A stretch of 64,000 nucleotides of DNA from Clarkia xantiana subsp. parviflora (GCA_036873135.1 JAPTYO010000059.1:11835066-11899065), one strand, 5' to 3'. Positions 1 to 12,238 are shown, counted from the stretch's first letter. Made by a program: numbers and translations. The notes: generated by a model from the sequence alone, not told the origin.

Positions 1-456
1 GAGTTCAGCAAGCATGTTAGATATGTGTCTAATATGCTCCTTCATTGTGTGCTTGGGATTCATCTTGTACGAATCTAAAGCGATGTTCAATGACCGCTTC
101 TAGGCTGTGGTGTAAACACCAAACCCTGCCTTAAGACTTTCCCAAAGGTCCATGACAGACTCATAGCGATCATATCCATAGAGAATGTCATCTTCAAGCA
201 GTGACAACAAGGCAGAACGAATTTCCTGGTCCTTTGCATCCCATTCATCATGGAATTTCTTCAGTTCGACCGTGAAATCTCCCTCTGGCCTGACTTGTTT
301 TGAAGTCAAATGCTCCAAACCTCTCATTTCAGTAATTACCATCCTCACGCGCTTATTCAAGATCTTATAATTGTTGCTATTCAATCTCACTCTCTTATTC
401 ATTTGGGAGATAACATTGCTGATCGCAGCCATTGATACTAACACATTGATAATCAC
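1..456 (-). pseudogene. Ty1/copia gag remnant (UBN2-type)
   Basis: The minus strand encodes a capsid-like gag segment of a Ty1/copia retrotransposon. Conserved pieces in order are a NYKILNKRVRMVI-like start, a charged stretch around KKFHDEWDAKDQEIRSALL, and LWESLKAGF. Past an in-frame TAG near 101-103 the same reading continues as a RFDSYKMNPKHTMKEHI-like block to the window edge. The order and spacing match UBN2 gag domains, which multimerise into virus-like particles. The stop shows it is dead. No LTR, zinc knuckle or pol is visible next to it, and the rest may lie before base 1. The family call is from motif memory, not a search. Confidence 0.7.
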
Positions 457-1187
457 ACATAATCAGGGAGACAATATCATTTTGAGAAAGAACTGCATAC
501 ATCAAATATCTATTAAGATGAAATCCGACAATTAATGATTCCTCAGATCTAAACCAACCGACCACCAGTAAACAAATGGAAGATGGCTGTGAAAGAATTC
601 ACATTATCGTCGTCTTCCATCCAATAGATCAGTCTTTTAAAACACTTTTAATCGCAAATTACCGGAACGAGAATTTTAAAACAAGCATACCCGATCTTGG
701 CTTTCCTAAGGCCCTTTTATTTTGGAAAAATATTCCGATGAATTCATTCATGCATATATATTTCTAATATCCACGTAAATTATCATACGCCAGTAACATT
801 CATCATATAAACCACGCTCATGCTTACTTTTCATGCGTCTAATGTTCCGAGGAACTCATGCTTGCATACATAATTCTACTTCCAAGTAAATTATCAAATG
901 AAGCTACATCCTTAACATTCTAGCATACGTGTCAAACATGATACTTCCCTATCAATCATACATATTTGGCGACTGGTTTTCGATTTTAAAATAATTTTAT
1001 ACATTAGGGGCTGATTTGCAATTCATGCTTATATTCAATCACACAACGTTCTAGACATGAATCCTAGGCATTTCCATCCATCACAGCATATATATCCTAG
1101 TGCGCATACCATATATTTAATCAGGGCTTCGATCCCAATATGCAATATCCAGCTAGCTTGACTCAGTCAAGACAACATTTCTAATCA

Positions 1188-1190
<3 letters not shown>
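457..1190. other. non-coding stretch, no gene seen
   Basis: AT-rich sequence without a credible exon. It may include the leader or LTR of the gag-bearing copia element to its left, but I found no TG...CA borders, primer-binding site or second copy to prove that. Confidence 0.4.

Positions 1191-1260
<70 letters not shown>
1191..1260. repeat. (AT)35 microsatellite
   Basis: Seventy bases of perfect alternating AT. Such a tract is hypervariable and can form a cruciform. Its exact length in the assembly should be treated as uncertain. Confidence 0.97.
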
Positions 1261-1262
<2 letters not shown>

Positions 1263-1443
1263 AATAATAAACAATTGCAATTCAGCCCACTAATTATACA
1301 AGTCCTAAAAACATGTATTTCCGAGATCCATCTCCATAATCGAAACATGGCATAAAAGGTTATCAACCCTTGAGCACTGTGTAGGCCTATTAAGGTTCAA
1401 AAAGAACATTTGGATTTTAAAAACTTGACCTCCCTATTTTAAT

Positions 1444-1770
1444 TTACTTGATTTCGGTTTTGAAAATACGGTTCGGTTCAGTCAATTTCATTCCGGTTTG
1501 GTTCGGTCCAGAAAATCCGGTTCGGGTCCGGTCCGGAAAATCCGGTTCGCCGGTAAATCTTGTTCGGTCCGGTTTAATTTTAAAATTTGGTTCGGTCCGA
1601 ACCGGTTCAATAAAAATAGGGGTCGTTTCAATAAAAATAGGGTTCGGTTCAACACACATAACTGGTTCGGTTAGATCCACTTAGTTACCCCGGTCCGACC
1701 TGACCCGATTAGGTCGAACTGATTGAGAAAATCTGGTTCGGTTTTAATTCGTCCCGGTTTGACATATTGG
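1444..1770. repeat. CGGTTCGG-rich degenerate simple repeat
   Basis: Variants of a CGGTTCGGTCC-like motif recur across this stretch in irregular spacing. They give proline/arginine/threonine-rich open frames on both strands, which are a composition effect and not genes. Similar GGTTCGG/CCGGTTC words occur in a hAT-like element near 39.9-40.5 kb, so this may be the inside of a decayed DNA transposon. I could not find its terminal inverted repeats. Confidence 0.6.
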
Positions 1771-3200
1771 ACCGGCCCAATAATTAAAATTTAAAAGGTT
1801 GGGCCGAAATGTTTACTTGTGGCCCAAGTAGGGTTTTAAAGTCTAAGGAATACGATCCCAGCCGAGGGCACATTCACATTGCCACGAATATTGCCCAAGG
1901 ATGGGAGGAAAGGGTATAACGATTCATCTAAAGGGAAAATATCACCTAGCTCGATATACTGGTTGTACTCCGGCTGTTTTAGTTGGTTCACAGACACGGG
2001 CATGGAACCTAACTCAGAATCAGAAATAGTTTCTAAACTCAGGATAGAATCCGACTCGAATGAATACTCGAACTCAGAGTCTGGTTCAGAACTTGACTCC
2101 GAACTAAAGTCAGGAAAGAAAGTAAGGCGACGAGTAGAGGGAATGAAGAACTTACTCATCATCTTCAGAATATACCGCCGTTGAAGGGTCTGAGTCCTAT
2201 TACACCACCACGAATTAAGCACCTACGACATCGAATCCAAGGTCAGAGCAGAGCAACATCCCAAAAACATGCCAAAGTAACCCAACACCAAGCATCGACA
2301 GTCCTGTCACATGACGATCAAGAAGCAATCACTAAGTGAAGAACCACATACTTACAACCACGTCAACAACGACGACTGTACGCGAACAACCATTTTTGCT
2401 ATAAAAAAGACCGCATACATATAACTATGCTCGCAATGACAATGACCGCACGCATACGAGCAAAAATCGACGTGATCGTGCAAGTAAAAGCTATACACAC
2501 GTGCAAAAGGCATTTTCGAGCAAAATGGGTATCCAATCGATACGACAACGATACAAGCAATCGGGAAATTAACACAAATCAAGCATGGGCAATCGAAATA
2601 AGAGTGTCCAACACATGTACGAAATGGAAAAAGGGTCAAACCTTGGGAAAACCCGAACCAATACGAATAATTGGCTCAAAATTCGAAACTCGCCGCCGTT
2701 GGGAAGTCGTCGCCGTCGGACCGGAATCACCACCGCCACCCGCCGTCACAGTCGCTGGAATGCGCTGAAATCGTCTCCGGCCTACCTCTTTTCCATTAAT
2801 CGGAGCCACCACTCAGCCCGTCGTCGTCCGCTGCCCACCTCGCCGGAAAATCACGCCGTCCGCCGCAAAGAACAGCTCCTTCGTTTCCGCCTTGCCAAAC
2901 TGTCGGGAATCGAGGCCACGCCGCCGTGTTGGACCTCCCCTCGCCGCCGCTAATCCCCCCTTGCCGGAATTCCCTTGGCGCCGTGATAAATGATTCCGGC
3001 CACACCTCGATAATCGAGCTAAGTGAGTAACTTGGTCATCAAGAAAAGCTTGCTTAGTGGAGAAGAAGATGGTGGCTACTAAAAATGGTAATCCCTTCTC
3101 TTTCCTATAATAATCTATGGTAGAGTTTTACAGAAATGCTTTAATCCACCATCAATTCAAATTGAGAAAATCTAAAGGCTAGGATTAAAGATGACAATTT
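1771..3200. other. unassigned stretch with GC-rich block
   Basis: The part from about 2660 to 2960 is GC-rich, with many CCGCCG and CGCCGG words, unlike its AT-rich flanks. It has open frames on both strands but no recognised domain and no clear exon borders. It could be retroelement internal sequence or a captured gene fragment. I cannot assign it. Confidence 0.3.
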
Positions 3201-4433
3201 ATTCATTTTTAACTATGGTTAGCTACATCTCTACCCATGTTAGTATTTCCATAATCCATTCATCATCCATCCCATACTTAGAAAATTTTCACATGTTAGT
3301 ATATTTTTTGCAATAGAATTACCCCGTACGGACATACCTACATGAGTTAGATCTTCATTTTTATCTATAATTATGATTCTGTTATATTCCCACCCTTACT
3401 TACATTTTTAAACGTTAAGATAGGGAAACATGATTTTTGTCATCCCCGCATCCCTCGGATACATGTCAGAATATATACATGTATATGCTAACGTCTGAAC
3501 TTTTCTTGTCCCGAGAAACGAGGATAAGACACGGCAGTACGATTATGGACATGCGACGGATTCATCAAGAGGTAAAATCACGGGCTTGAATTGAGCGCGT
3601 CATCCTATCATAAAATAGAGTCAATCAAGGGTTAAGCCATTGAGTTGACTCGGGGGCACGTGATGGATATACGCTCAATTTAGACCCGTTTTCATTCGGA
3701 TTGTATTATTTTAATTACCCCACGAATGATTGTAAATCAAAACTTTGAACCGAACACGTCACCCGTAGCGAAATGGTCCGAACGAGGGAAAAACGTCTGC
3801 CCGGATATTTTGCCGGGTCTGATTTCTCCCAAGGGAGAGATCAGACCAGCCAGGTCCGATCCCAATCCTCCGGGGTCGGACCTCTCGTCCGACCCCGAAG
3901 GTCCCGACATCCCTCCGACACGCGATATTCCCGCCCAAGGGGTGTTCGCGACGTCCGGAATATTGTCCTGCAAACCGTCCATCGTGACGACCCGACCTCA
4001 CTTTGCATGTCCGACACTTGAAAATATCACGAACCTTCTCCATGCTTGTTAAGGGCTTAATCCCTTTATTACTTGTTAACTGTGCTCGTTTTTGGAGTTA
4101 ACGGTGTCATTAACTGCCTTAATCTCATCCGAGCCTATATATATATAGAACTCCACCCCTATTCATTTACTAAGTTGATAACACTTGCATGATTTGAGCT
4201 CTCCCTTCTCTCTACTTTCTCTCTCTACATTGTTCTCATTTAAGCATCGGAGATGGTTCGCCGGTACCACCCCCGGCTTACCCCTTGTGCAGGTCTGCGT
4301 GAAGAAGGATCGCGGAGAAGGTACGAGGAAACGAATCGCAAAAAGGGACTGTCGGATCGCAAGAGAAAGGAATCTACCCGTGAGTTGGCTATTCGGAGTG
4401 ACGACCCGTCAATCCGATACGCAGAACTTAACA
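3200..4433 (+). mobile_element. Ty3/gypsy-type LTR (probable solo LTR or element end)
   Basis: The sequence matches, in order and with many shared words, the block ending at 39164. Shared pieces include GATGGATATACGCTCAATTT, AATCAAGGGTTAAGCCA and the R-region words TAAGCATCGGAGA and CCCTTGTGCAGGT. A TATA box lies near 4135-4149, followed by a pyrimidine-rich leader. This layout is typical of plant Ty3/gypsy LTRs. The right border is put at 4433, where both copies end in TAACA. The left border is uncertain, although similarity reaches back at least to about 3225. No primer-binding site follows 4433, so it is a solo LTR or a 3' LTR. Confidence 0.55.
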
Positions 4434-5602
4434 TCTTAGTGTTGCTTTACCAATAAGCATTCTGATTCATGAAATTTTTAATTTATTTTGTGGTGAAACA
4501 AATAGACGATTAGTACATAATTGTAAGATTCGTTCGTGCTGAAAAAAAAAATAAGAAAAAAAAATGCTCGATCGTTGTTTCAAGATAATAATAATGATGA
4601 TTGGTAGCTGCCACTCATGTCTATATCCTTCTATTATAAGTATTACATCGTTGTCTTTAGTTTAATTTTCGATTGTTTATTAAATAATATATATGCAACA
4701 ACCTAATCTAAGGTTATATACATACTTTTTAGCAACAAAATAGTTATTTCAATATGTGATGAATTTCAAACTATTTTAATATTCAATGGCACCACTAATA
4801 GGTTCATTTTATAGCTTATCAGTGGTGCCACTAAATTTTAGTTCTAGATCTATATGTTATACATAATGAAAATTTATCACAACTTCTCTTTGTATGTTAT
4901 CATTGTCAAATTATTGTATTTTTTCATAAAAAGTTAATATTTTGTATTTCAACTTATCTTTTATTTCACAAATTCTCTGTTTTCTATTTGATGAAATTAA
5001 GTTATATTGACAAATTTTTAAACATTCGAATTTTTCTTTTGAATCAAATATTGCAAAACACGTGCAACGCAGATGCTGACTCTAGTTATTATAAATGCAT
5101 GCCGCACACTTGTGTAAGTAATAATGTATAGTTGACTGTCACTGACTGCCTCAGAGAAAGCATGCTATGACTTAATCAGTACATGTTCTCTGACCTATAA
5201 CTATCCGAGTAAGTGGAGGACAAAGATTTGTTTACATACATACTTGTTGAACCGTTGATATTCTCCCAACTAATATATGGTTTGTTTCATCTTCATCATT
5301 GGACGACCAAACTAATCTTAATTTTGCCAAAAAGTTGGTTTTTCCATTTTACATAAACTTTCTTCCTTTTCCACTTGTTTATGCAACAGAAGTATAACCC
5401 ATGTAATGGTCCAAAGATGGCATTAATTAGTCTCTAACTCTTGTCTCCATGATGAAGTGCTCCATTACTTTCGATATTTTCATTTTCTTCATTGTCACGT
5501 GTCGGAAAAACTAAATCTATTAGGCGTGTCGTTTGATAATAACTCGTTTGTCATTTATATCTAGCTCCAACAGTCAACATTTTCAACGTAACATGTATTG
5601 TT
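4434..5602. other. intergenic AT-rich DNA
   Basis: No gene seen. At 5060-5085 a short CGTGCAACGC hairpin-like motif is followed by CTAG and then T. This resembles a decayed Helitron 3' end, but no matching 5' end could be fixed. Confidence 0.4.
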
Positions 5603-5611
5603 TATTAATTA

Positions 5612-6423
5612 GTGTTAAGAAGCCTATGAAAGGTCTGAACTATCACTCATGTTAATGGGAGAACTCTGAAATTTAAAAAGTTAATAACGGAGGTCTGAAA
5701 TTTCAATTTTGTTGATTTGAGGTTTTCCGTCTATTTTTAGGGTTAAATTTAACATAATTGTGTGAAATGACATTTTTGCCCCTTTAATATTTTGTTTATT
5801 TAATATCTTATTTAAGGAAATGTGAAATGACAATTTTACCCCTAAAGTCAAATTAAAACTACCCAACTCCGGCCACCGCCACCCGACTCCGGCCACCACC
5901 ACCCGACTCCGGCCACCACCACCTCGGCTCCGGCGACCCGACTCTGGCCACCACCTCAGCAAAAAAGCTCCGATCGGAGCTTTGTGGCTCTGGTCGGAGC
6001 CATAGAGCTCCAGATCGGAGTTTTTGGCTCTGATCGGAGCCCAATCGGGGCCGGTGGCTCCGATTTGGGCCCAATCGGAGCCTTGGTGGTGGTCGTCGGA
6101 GTACGGTGGTGGTCGCCGGAGTACGGTTGGTGGTCGCCGGAGTACGGTTGGTGGAGCCGTGGTGGCTTCAAGGGCATTTTGGTCTTTTCACTTCATGCAT
6201 GTGAGGGGCACACTTGATAGAAGGGTATTTTTGGAAATTTATTTTATTTCCGGTCACATGCCAAGCATGTGACCAACTTCCGTTAGTTTTAACGGAAAAA
6301 ACTAACAGAGACCGTTGTTATCAACAAAGCTGAAATTTCAGACCTCCGTTATTAACTTTTTAAATTTCAGACCTCTCCCGTTAACATGGGTGATAGTTCA
6401 GACATTTCATAGGTTCTTAACCC
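5612..6423. mobile_element. non-autonomous Mutator-like element, copy 1 (812 bp)
   Basis: A perfect 9-bp target duplication, TATTAATTA, flanks the element at 5603-5611 and 6424-6432. The ends are long inverted repeats of over 90 bp with few mismatches: GTGTTAAGAAGCCTATGAAA on the left pairs with GGGTTAAGAACCTATGAAAT read inward from the right. Long inverted repeats plus a 9-bp duplication are diagnostic of Mutator-like elements. The AT-rich arms enclose a GC-rich core, 5870-6165, full of CCGGCCACCACC and GCTCCGATCGGAGC words. No transposase is encoded, so mobility would need a helper. Arms and core resemble the element at 44502-45347. Confidence 0.88.
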
Positions 6424-7296
6424 TATTAATTACGACCAGCCCTAAGAGCACTTCCAATGGTAATTACTACTAGTTGTAAATTTTTATTGTAAAGAGTTCC
6501 TAGTTCCACTTACTTACTGTTGGTTCCTACTAGTAATGATTAAATAGGAACTTTACTTTCCAATAAGAGTTCCTATAGTTCCAAAATAATGGGAGTTCCT
6601 AGTTCCTAGATTTGTCACTGGACGCTGACTAGGCGCCACTAGGCGTGACTGGGACAACAAATATTACTGTTTTGCCATTATAACGTGAATAGTGAAATGA
6701 GACAGTTCCTACTAGTAAGAACTCCCACGTTACTGTTCGGTTCGTACTTGTTAATATTATTTTATTCAATTGTTTTGCTTCTCTTTTAGATTATATATAT
6801 ATATGGTACGCTAAGTTGGATAATGACATGAGCCGTAATATGTCGTTTGTAATATTAAATAAGTTAAATAATGACACGAACCAAAATTACTACTTTTTAA
6901 CTTCGAATCAATTTCAGAGTTTTCAGATTCAATTTGTTTATATTTTACCATGTAACACAACCTTAATTCTAAATTTTAAAAATAGTATAGAATTCCAAAA
7001 AAGAAAAACGTGAAATAATTTTTTTACTAAAAAAAATATTAATAATTTAATGCATATATATTTATATATAATCTACTTATTATATCTATTATATAATGGC
7101 CGAAGGCCATTTTGTAACCGCCAAATTTCTATATGATTATCTATATTACTAAGGCAGAACTTGGTTTTACACATATACCCTTCTGAATATTAGAAGAATT
7201 AATTAATGTAATCAATTAACGTAGGGTTTTGTAGTAATTTATTATTTCTAAATATTTGAAGAAAAAACATTACAAATTGTCACTACAAAGAATCGA

Positions 7297-7990
7297 ACCT
7301 ATGATTTAATGCATAAAAGCCACACATCTTTATCATCTATGCTAATAAAGTATTTACTACTCTCTTAATACTTAATTGTATTAAACGGTTCGAATACTAA
7401 AATTAACTTAAATTGTGAAAAAAAAAAATTTATATCAAGTTTAAATATAATCTAAAAATTTAAAATAAATTCTAGATAGACCGAGAGAAAAAAAATTATC
7501 AGAATCGCATGATGATCATGTTTTGAAATTTAACTAACAATATTAATGTATTTCTAATGCATATCGTTGTAAGTTCACGAATAAATGTTATGATACAAAT
7601 CATGATTTATTGTTGAAAAGTGGTTCTTTGATTTTCCTTTTCCACTTTTAGCGTATTTTTAATATTTCAAAAAAATTTAATTGATTTGAATAGTGACATA
7701 AATATTAGCCCTACTATTATGTGCATATACATCTACAATTGCAAAATATAATCAAATTAACTTTTTCTTAATTGGCTTAAGTGGTTTTTCCTAATGTGTA
7801 TATTAATATTAAATATACTGGTATATGCTAGAAGTGTGTGTATTGTCGTCTTGGGACATAATGAGTCTGGCTTTATGGAATTACAAATGCATCATTAGCT
7901 CTGATAATATAAGAATAGAACTTGATTAAAAAAAATCACGCATCAAGGGATTCTTTGTTGTTCAACGAAAAATGAGCAAAACATACACCC
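7297..7990. repeat. tandem duplication, unit 1
   Basis: This 694-bp block is followed at once by a second copy. Both begin with ACCTAYGATTTAATGCATAA and run through the same landmarks, such as AATCTAAAAATTTAAAATAA, TAGCCCTACTATTATGTGCA and TTAGCTCTGATAATATAAGA. Identity is high, with scattered substitutions and small indels. Confidence 0.9.
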
Positions 7991-8710
7991 ACCTACGATT
8001 TAATGCATAAAAGTCATACGTCTTTACCATATATATATGCTAATAAACTTTTGTTACTATCTTAATACTTAATTGTATTAACTGGTTCCGAATACTGGAA
8101 TTCACTTAAATTGTGAAAAAAAAAATTATATCAAGTTTAAAAATAATCTAAAAATTTAAAATAAATACTAGATGGACCGAGAGAAAAAATTATCGGAATC
8201 GCATGATTATGTTTGAAAATTTAACTAATAATATTAATGTATTTCTAATGCATATCGTTGTAAGCTCATGATGATACGTTAATAGCCAATAATATTAATA
8301 TATTTTCACGAATAAATGTTATGATACAAAGTATGATTTTTGTTGAAAATTGGTTCTTTCATTTGTTTTTCCACTTTTAGCGTATTTTTATTATTTCAAA
8401 AAAACTTAGTTAATTTTGAATAGTCATAACTAAATTAGCCCTACTATTATGTGCATATAAATCTACAATTGCAAAATATAATCAAATTAACTTTTCTTAA
8501 TTGGCTTAAGTGGTTTTTCCTAATATGTATATTAAATATACTGGTATATGCTAGAAGTGTGCGCATTCTCGTCTTGAGACATAATGAGTCCGGCTTTAAA
8601 GAACTACAAATTGCATTATTAGCTCTGATAATATAAGACCAAAACCTGATTAAAAAAAATCACCCACCAAAGGGCTCTCAGTTGTTCAACGAAAAAGAAG
8701 CAAAAACACA
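7991..8710. repeat. tandem duplication, unit 2
   Basis: Second copy of the block starting at 7297. The match fades just after GTTCAACGAAAAA near 8700. Relative to unit 1 it carries a small insertion around 8265-8300 and many point differences, so the duplication is not recent. No coding capacity is recognised in either unit. Confidence 0.88.
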
Positions 8711-8857
8711 TTAAATGATTCTTAGTATTTTGAGCATTATTATAATTTTTTAACAATTTGTTCAAAACTTTATATAATATGTTATATTTTACATAAATTA
8801 ATTCAATTTTTTTTGCAATGCTCACGTATGTCTATAATCATAAACAAAAGTAAATTG

Positions 8858-9394
8858 ATATTTTAATCCACTTAAGTGGATTTCCCTAATGCTTATACTA
8901 GATACCTGCGCGCGCTACACGCGTGCGCGTTGTCTTCATGAGAGTGTTGTAATAACATCATTAGAATGACTCCGAGAATGATACAAGATCGGCTCGATTC
9001 CTAGGATGATACAAGAACATAACCGTATATTCTTAAAAAAAAATTCAATAAAACTATGTAACATACTGTTATAATGAAAATAAAAAAAAAATTCTAAAAA
9101 ATTTAAAGTAAAATGCTCGAGGGACCGGGAGCTCTATAGTGAATGTTCTTGCTCCCGGTCCCTCGAGCATTTTATTTTAAATTTTTTAGAATTTTTTTTT
9201 ATTTTCATTATAACAGTATGTTACATAGTTTTATTGAATTTTTTTAAGAATATACGGTTATGTTCTTGTATAATTCTCGGAGTCATTCTAATGATGTTAT
9301 TACAACACTCTCATGAAGACAACGCGCACGCGCGTAGCGCGCGCAGGTATCTAGTATAAGCATTAGGGAAATCCACTTAAGTGGATTAAAATAT
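8858..9394. repeat. 537-bp near-perfect palindrome (foldback)
   Basis: Two arms of roughly 245-275 bp run outward from a short loop near 9135-9152. The innermost stem, CTCGAGGGACCGGGAGC, pairs exactly with GCTCCCGGTCCCTCGAG. The outer edges are ATATTTTAATCC and GGATTAAAATAT. The left arm carries about 28 extra bases (a GATACAAG duplication near 8975-9010). Each arm contains a GC-rich hairpin followed outward by CTAG, at 8898-8901 and 9351-9354, the signature of a Helitron 3' end in opposite orientations. No target duplication is evident. Confidence 0.92.
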
Positions 9395-10465
9395 GTCTGC
9401 CAGAGGTAAGCACAAGACCTCCAATCTCGTATAAAAAAAATATCTAATTACGGGATAAAGAGAAACATAAAAAATTACAAGACGATTTGGTTGAACATAT
9501 CTGGCAATTTAATAATGTGTGCGATAATTCTATGTAGTCTCATATATATATATAAATTTTTATTTTAGTTGGCAAATTTAATGTATTTTTTTTATATTTT
9601 TTGTAAAGTAATTTTTAAATTATTCAATCATTATTTTTTTAAAAAAAATTGTGTGCTCATTTATATACTATATTCGTTTTTATAAAAATAAAAATAAATA
9701 CCAAAATAATCGTAAGTACTTTTAAATGTATAGTACGTAAATAATTGAACTAACCCTAACGATGCCGACTTTCGAATTTTGAGATAATTAACAACACACG
9801 TCGGTCAAAGTTGGAAACCAAATATTTGATCCAAAATTGAAACTTTGACGAATTCATAAAAAATGTAAATTTCATTAAACAATCAATTACATGTTTATGA
9901 TTTTGTACATATTTTTTCGAAATTTATTTTATGTTAATTAAGTCTAACACTTGAATCTCATTCAATAGTTTGTTCATGTCCGTATTTTTTAAAATATGAA
10001 TATTTAATTTATATATAATGCTTAAAAAAAATTGGTCGAACTTCTATTGGATTTTAGTATGCATGTGCTAATTCTATGTTGTCTCAAATATATGTGTTCA
10101 TTTTTTTTGTTGAAAATTTAACATATTATTTGTATTTTTCTGTAATATGATTTTTAAATTATGACAATCACATTTAACAAAATTACATTCTTATTTATAT
10201 ATTATGTTTATGACTTTTTATATAATTATTTGAATACCAAAATATAAATATTTAATTTATCTATAGAGTTTTATTGTACAAAAAATTATATTGTGAGTAT
10301 AGAATTATGTGGATCCCAATTTGGAAGTGGAACTAGGTCTCCACCACTGGAGAGAGTTCTCATTTTACTGTAGTATTTACTGTAGCATTTACTATTTTGA
10401 TGAGTTAGTAGTAGCGTTGCGGGTAAGGTGGAGAAACTAGGAATTCACCATTGGAAGTGCTCTAA

Positions 10466-12238
10466 CCAAACGTTGCGTCCCTCTCTTTTATATATGCTAT
10501 ATAGTAAGTTCGTACTGTTTTTTCATTCACAAGTAGAAGAAAAATGTTTGGAAAAAAAAGGTTTAAGTCAATAATAATGACAAGGGTTACAATAATAATT
10601 AAGGTGGTTAGGATTGAGATTTTAATTAGGATCGTTTTAAGATTAGATCGTGAATCGTAAAATTCTACAATAATAACATACGATAAATGGATAATTTTTT
10701 ATAATATGTTATACTATATAGATTAACGTATATAAAATACTATATATCAAGTAAATAAACAACATCCACAAAAAAATCATTGAACATATGTACTGATTTA
10801 TCAAAATTATTTTCGAATAAAATATTAAATAATTTTATTAAATATAAGAATACATTTAATTGTATAATACTATGATAAATGATTATGAATAACTATAACA
10901 TACTACTCTAATTCAGTATGTTTATATATTCCAACAAATAATACAAATATAGAAGAAACTGTGAGGAGATGATTGACAATTTTCCCATAAATTTTAAAAT
11001 AGACTTAATATCATTTTTAAAGTTGGAAAAATTCAAATTTTCCACCCTAAATTTATAGATATACAATATTGACGCTAATTTGCTTAATTCAAAATTAATT
11101 TTTGACTTCATCCTTATTATGGATGATTTTATGTTAACTTGAATCATATGATCATAGGAACTTTTTACTTACTAGGGTCGTAAAATGGTAAGATCCTTAG
11201 ATCAAGATCATAATCCTTTAAGATCCTACAAGATTAAGATCTTACCGGGGATCATGATCGTTTTACTCCACTAGAATTGTAAAATTGTAAGATTCTAAGA
11301 TCCGGATCGAGATCCTGACAAGCTTGGTAATAATTAAGGTACCAATTATTAAAAAAAAAAAACCATTCACTAGAAAATGTCACTTATTCTTTATGGAAGT
11401 TCAATTATTCCCTAGAGTTATATAAAATGACACCTATAGTTTAACTAGTGTTTATATTAGTCTATATATAATATATAAATATAAACAAACTCTCATTATT
11501 TTATGAATGTACAACTATATCATTCGATTGAAAGAAAAAAAATTACTAATTTTTTTGTATTGTATTTTTTCCAATTATTTTGTTGTTCAATAAAATATAC
11601 AATCTATACTATACAATATGGTTTACTTGATAATGTTTTTTTATTAATTAGTTCTATGGTAAATTAACTTTTTAATAGTAGCCCCATTATTTAAGGTCCA
11701 CTTTCATATAACTGAGCTACCAATTAGGTCATTTTCCTTTACATAAATTGTATTTCAATTTGTTCCCTTTTTCATTGTGCTCTTAGCTTCCATCCAGTAC
11801 TCTTTCCACTTTGTTTAGAAGTATATTACATTACATATATAATTTACATGGTTAGATTGATTCCTCAAGAGTCGAGACTCTAAAAAACACAATAAAGTAG
11901 AACAAAAAAAAAGAGAACACAAGAAGCAAAAGAAGTAAGGACAAGAAGAATCTTATATAAATTTGAGACAATCCCAACCATCCTTTTCAGAATGGTGGTT
12001 GCAACTTTCATTTCCTCTTGGTTTCTCATGATCATCAGAGTTACAAATTATTAAGTATATGAAATGAACTATTGAGACACAAATACTAAGCAATAATAAT
12101 AATCTCTAAAGAAAAATTGAATTATATTGGTGAATAATCTTGTTGCATGAGAAGAATCCGAATCCGAACCCGAACCCGAATTGAGTACAGCTAGCTCGAG
12201 GAAGAACACTACCAAAACTGGAGGGTGGAGAATGAAAT
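10466..12238. other. intergenic DNA downstream of YUCCA
   Basis: AT-rich. No gene seen. A small block at 11170-11330 repeats GTAAAATKGTAAGAT and AAGATC words and may be a MITE remnant. The YUCCA 3' UTR should lie just left of 12239. Confidence 0.4.

Larger units (their letters stand above)
7140..9354 (+). mobile_element. candidate Helitron
   Basis: TCTATATTACTAAGG begins right after an A. The right end is a GC-rich hairpin (CGCGCG, loop TAG, CGCGCG), then 7 nt, then CTAG followed by T. Helitrons insert between A and T, start with TC and end with a hairpin and CTRR, so the ends fit. No Rep/helicase is visible. The inside holds a tandem duplication and part of a palindrome, so pairing these two ends as one element is inference. 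Confidence 0.4.
6446..10462. mobile_element. Tourist/PIF-Harbinger-like element split by insertions
   Basis: GAGCACTTCCAATGG starts the element and CCATTGGAAGTGCTC ends it. TAA flanks both sides, at 6443-6445 and 10463-10465. A TWA 3-bp duplication with GAGCAYTTCCAATGG ends is typical of Tourist-like MITEs. Such MITEs are usually a few hundred bp, so the 4-kb distance means the centre is later insertion: Helitron-like DNA, a duplication and a palindrome lie inside. About 300 bp at the left and 160 bp at the right look like the original halves. The alternative is two independent partial copies that face each other by chance. Confidence 0.6.

Noticed and set aside
1444..1684. Mirror-image 78-aa frames on both strands
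   Set aside because: Products of the CGGTTCGG-type simple repeat.
5060..5086. Helitron 3' end
   Set aside because: The CTAG/T border is present but the stem is poor and no TC start after A could be matched to it.
5681..6272. Several 70-90 aa frames on both strands
   Set aside because: All fall inside the GC-rich core and arms of the Mutator-like element and mirror each other. No coding signal.
9100..9175. Perfect GC-rich hairpin resembling a bacterial terminator, with a TATAGTGA word in the loop recalling a phage promoter
   Set aside because: It is the centre of the 537-bp palindrome, and the loop word matches by chance only. The context is plant transposon DNA, not a vector.
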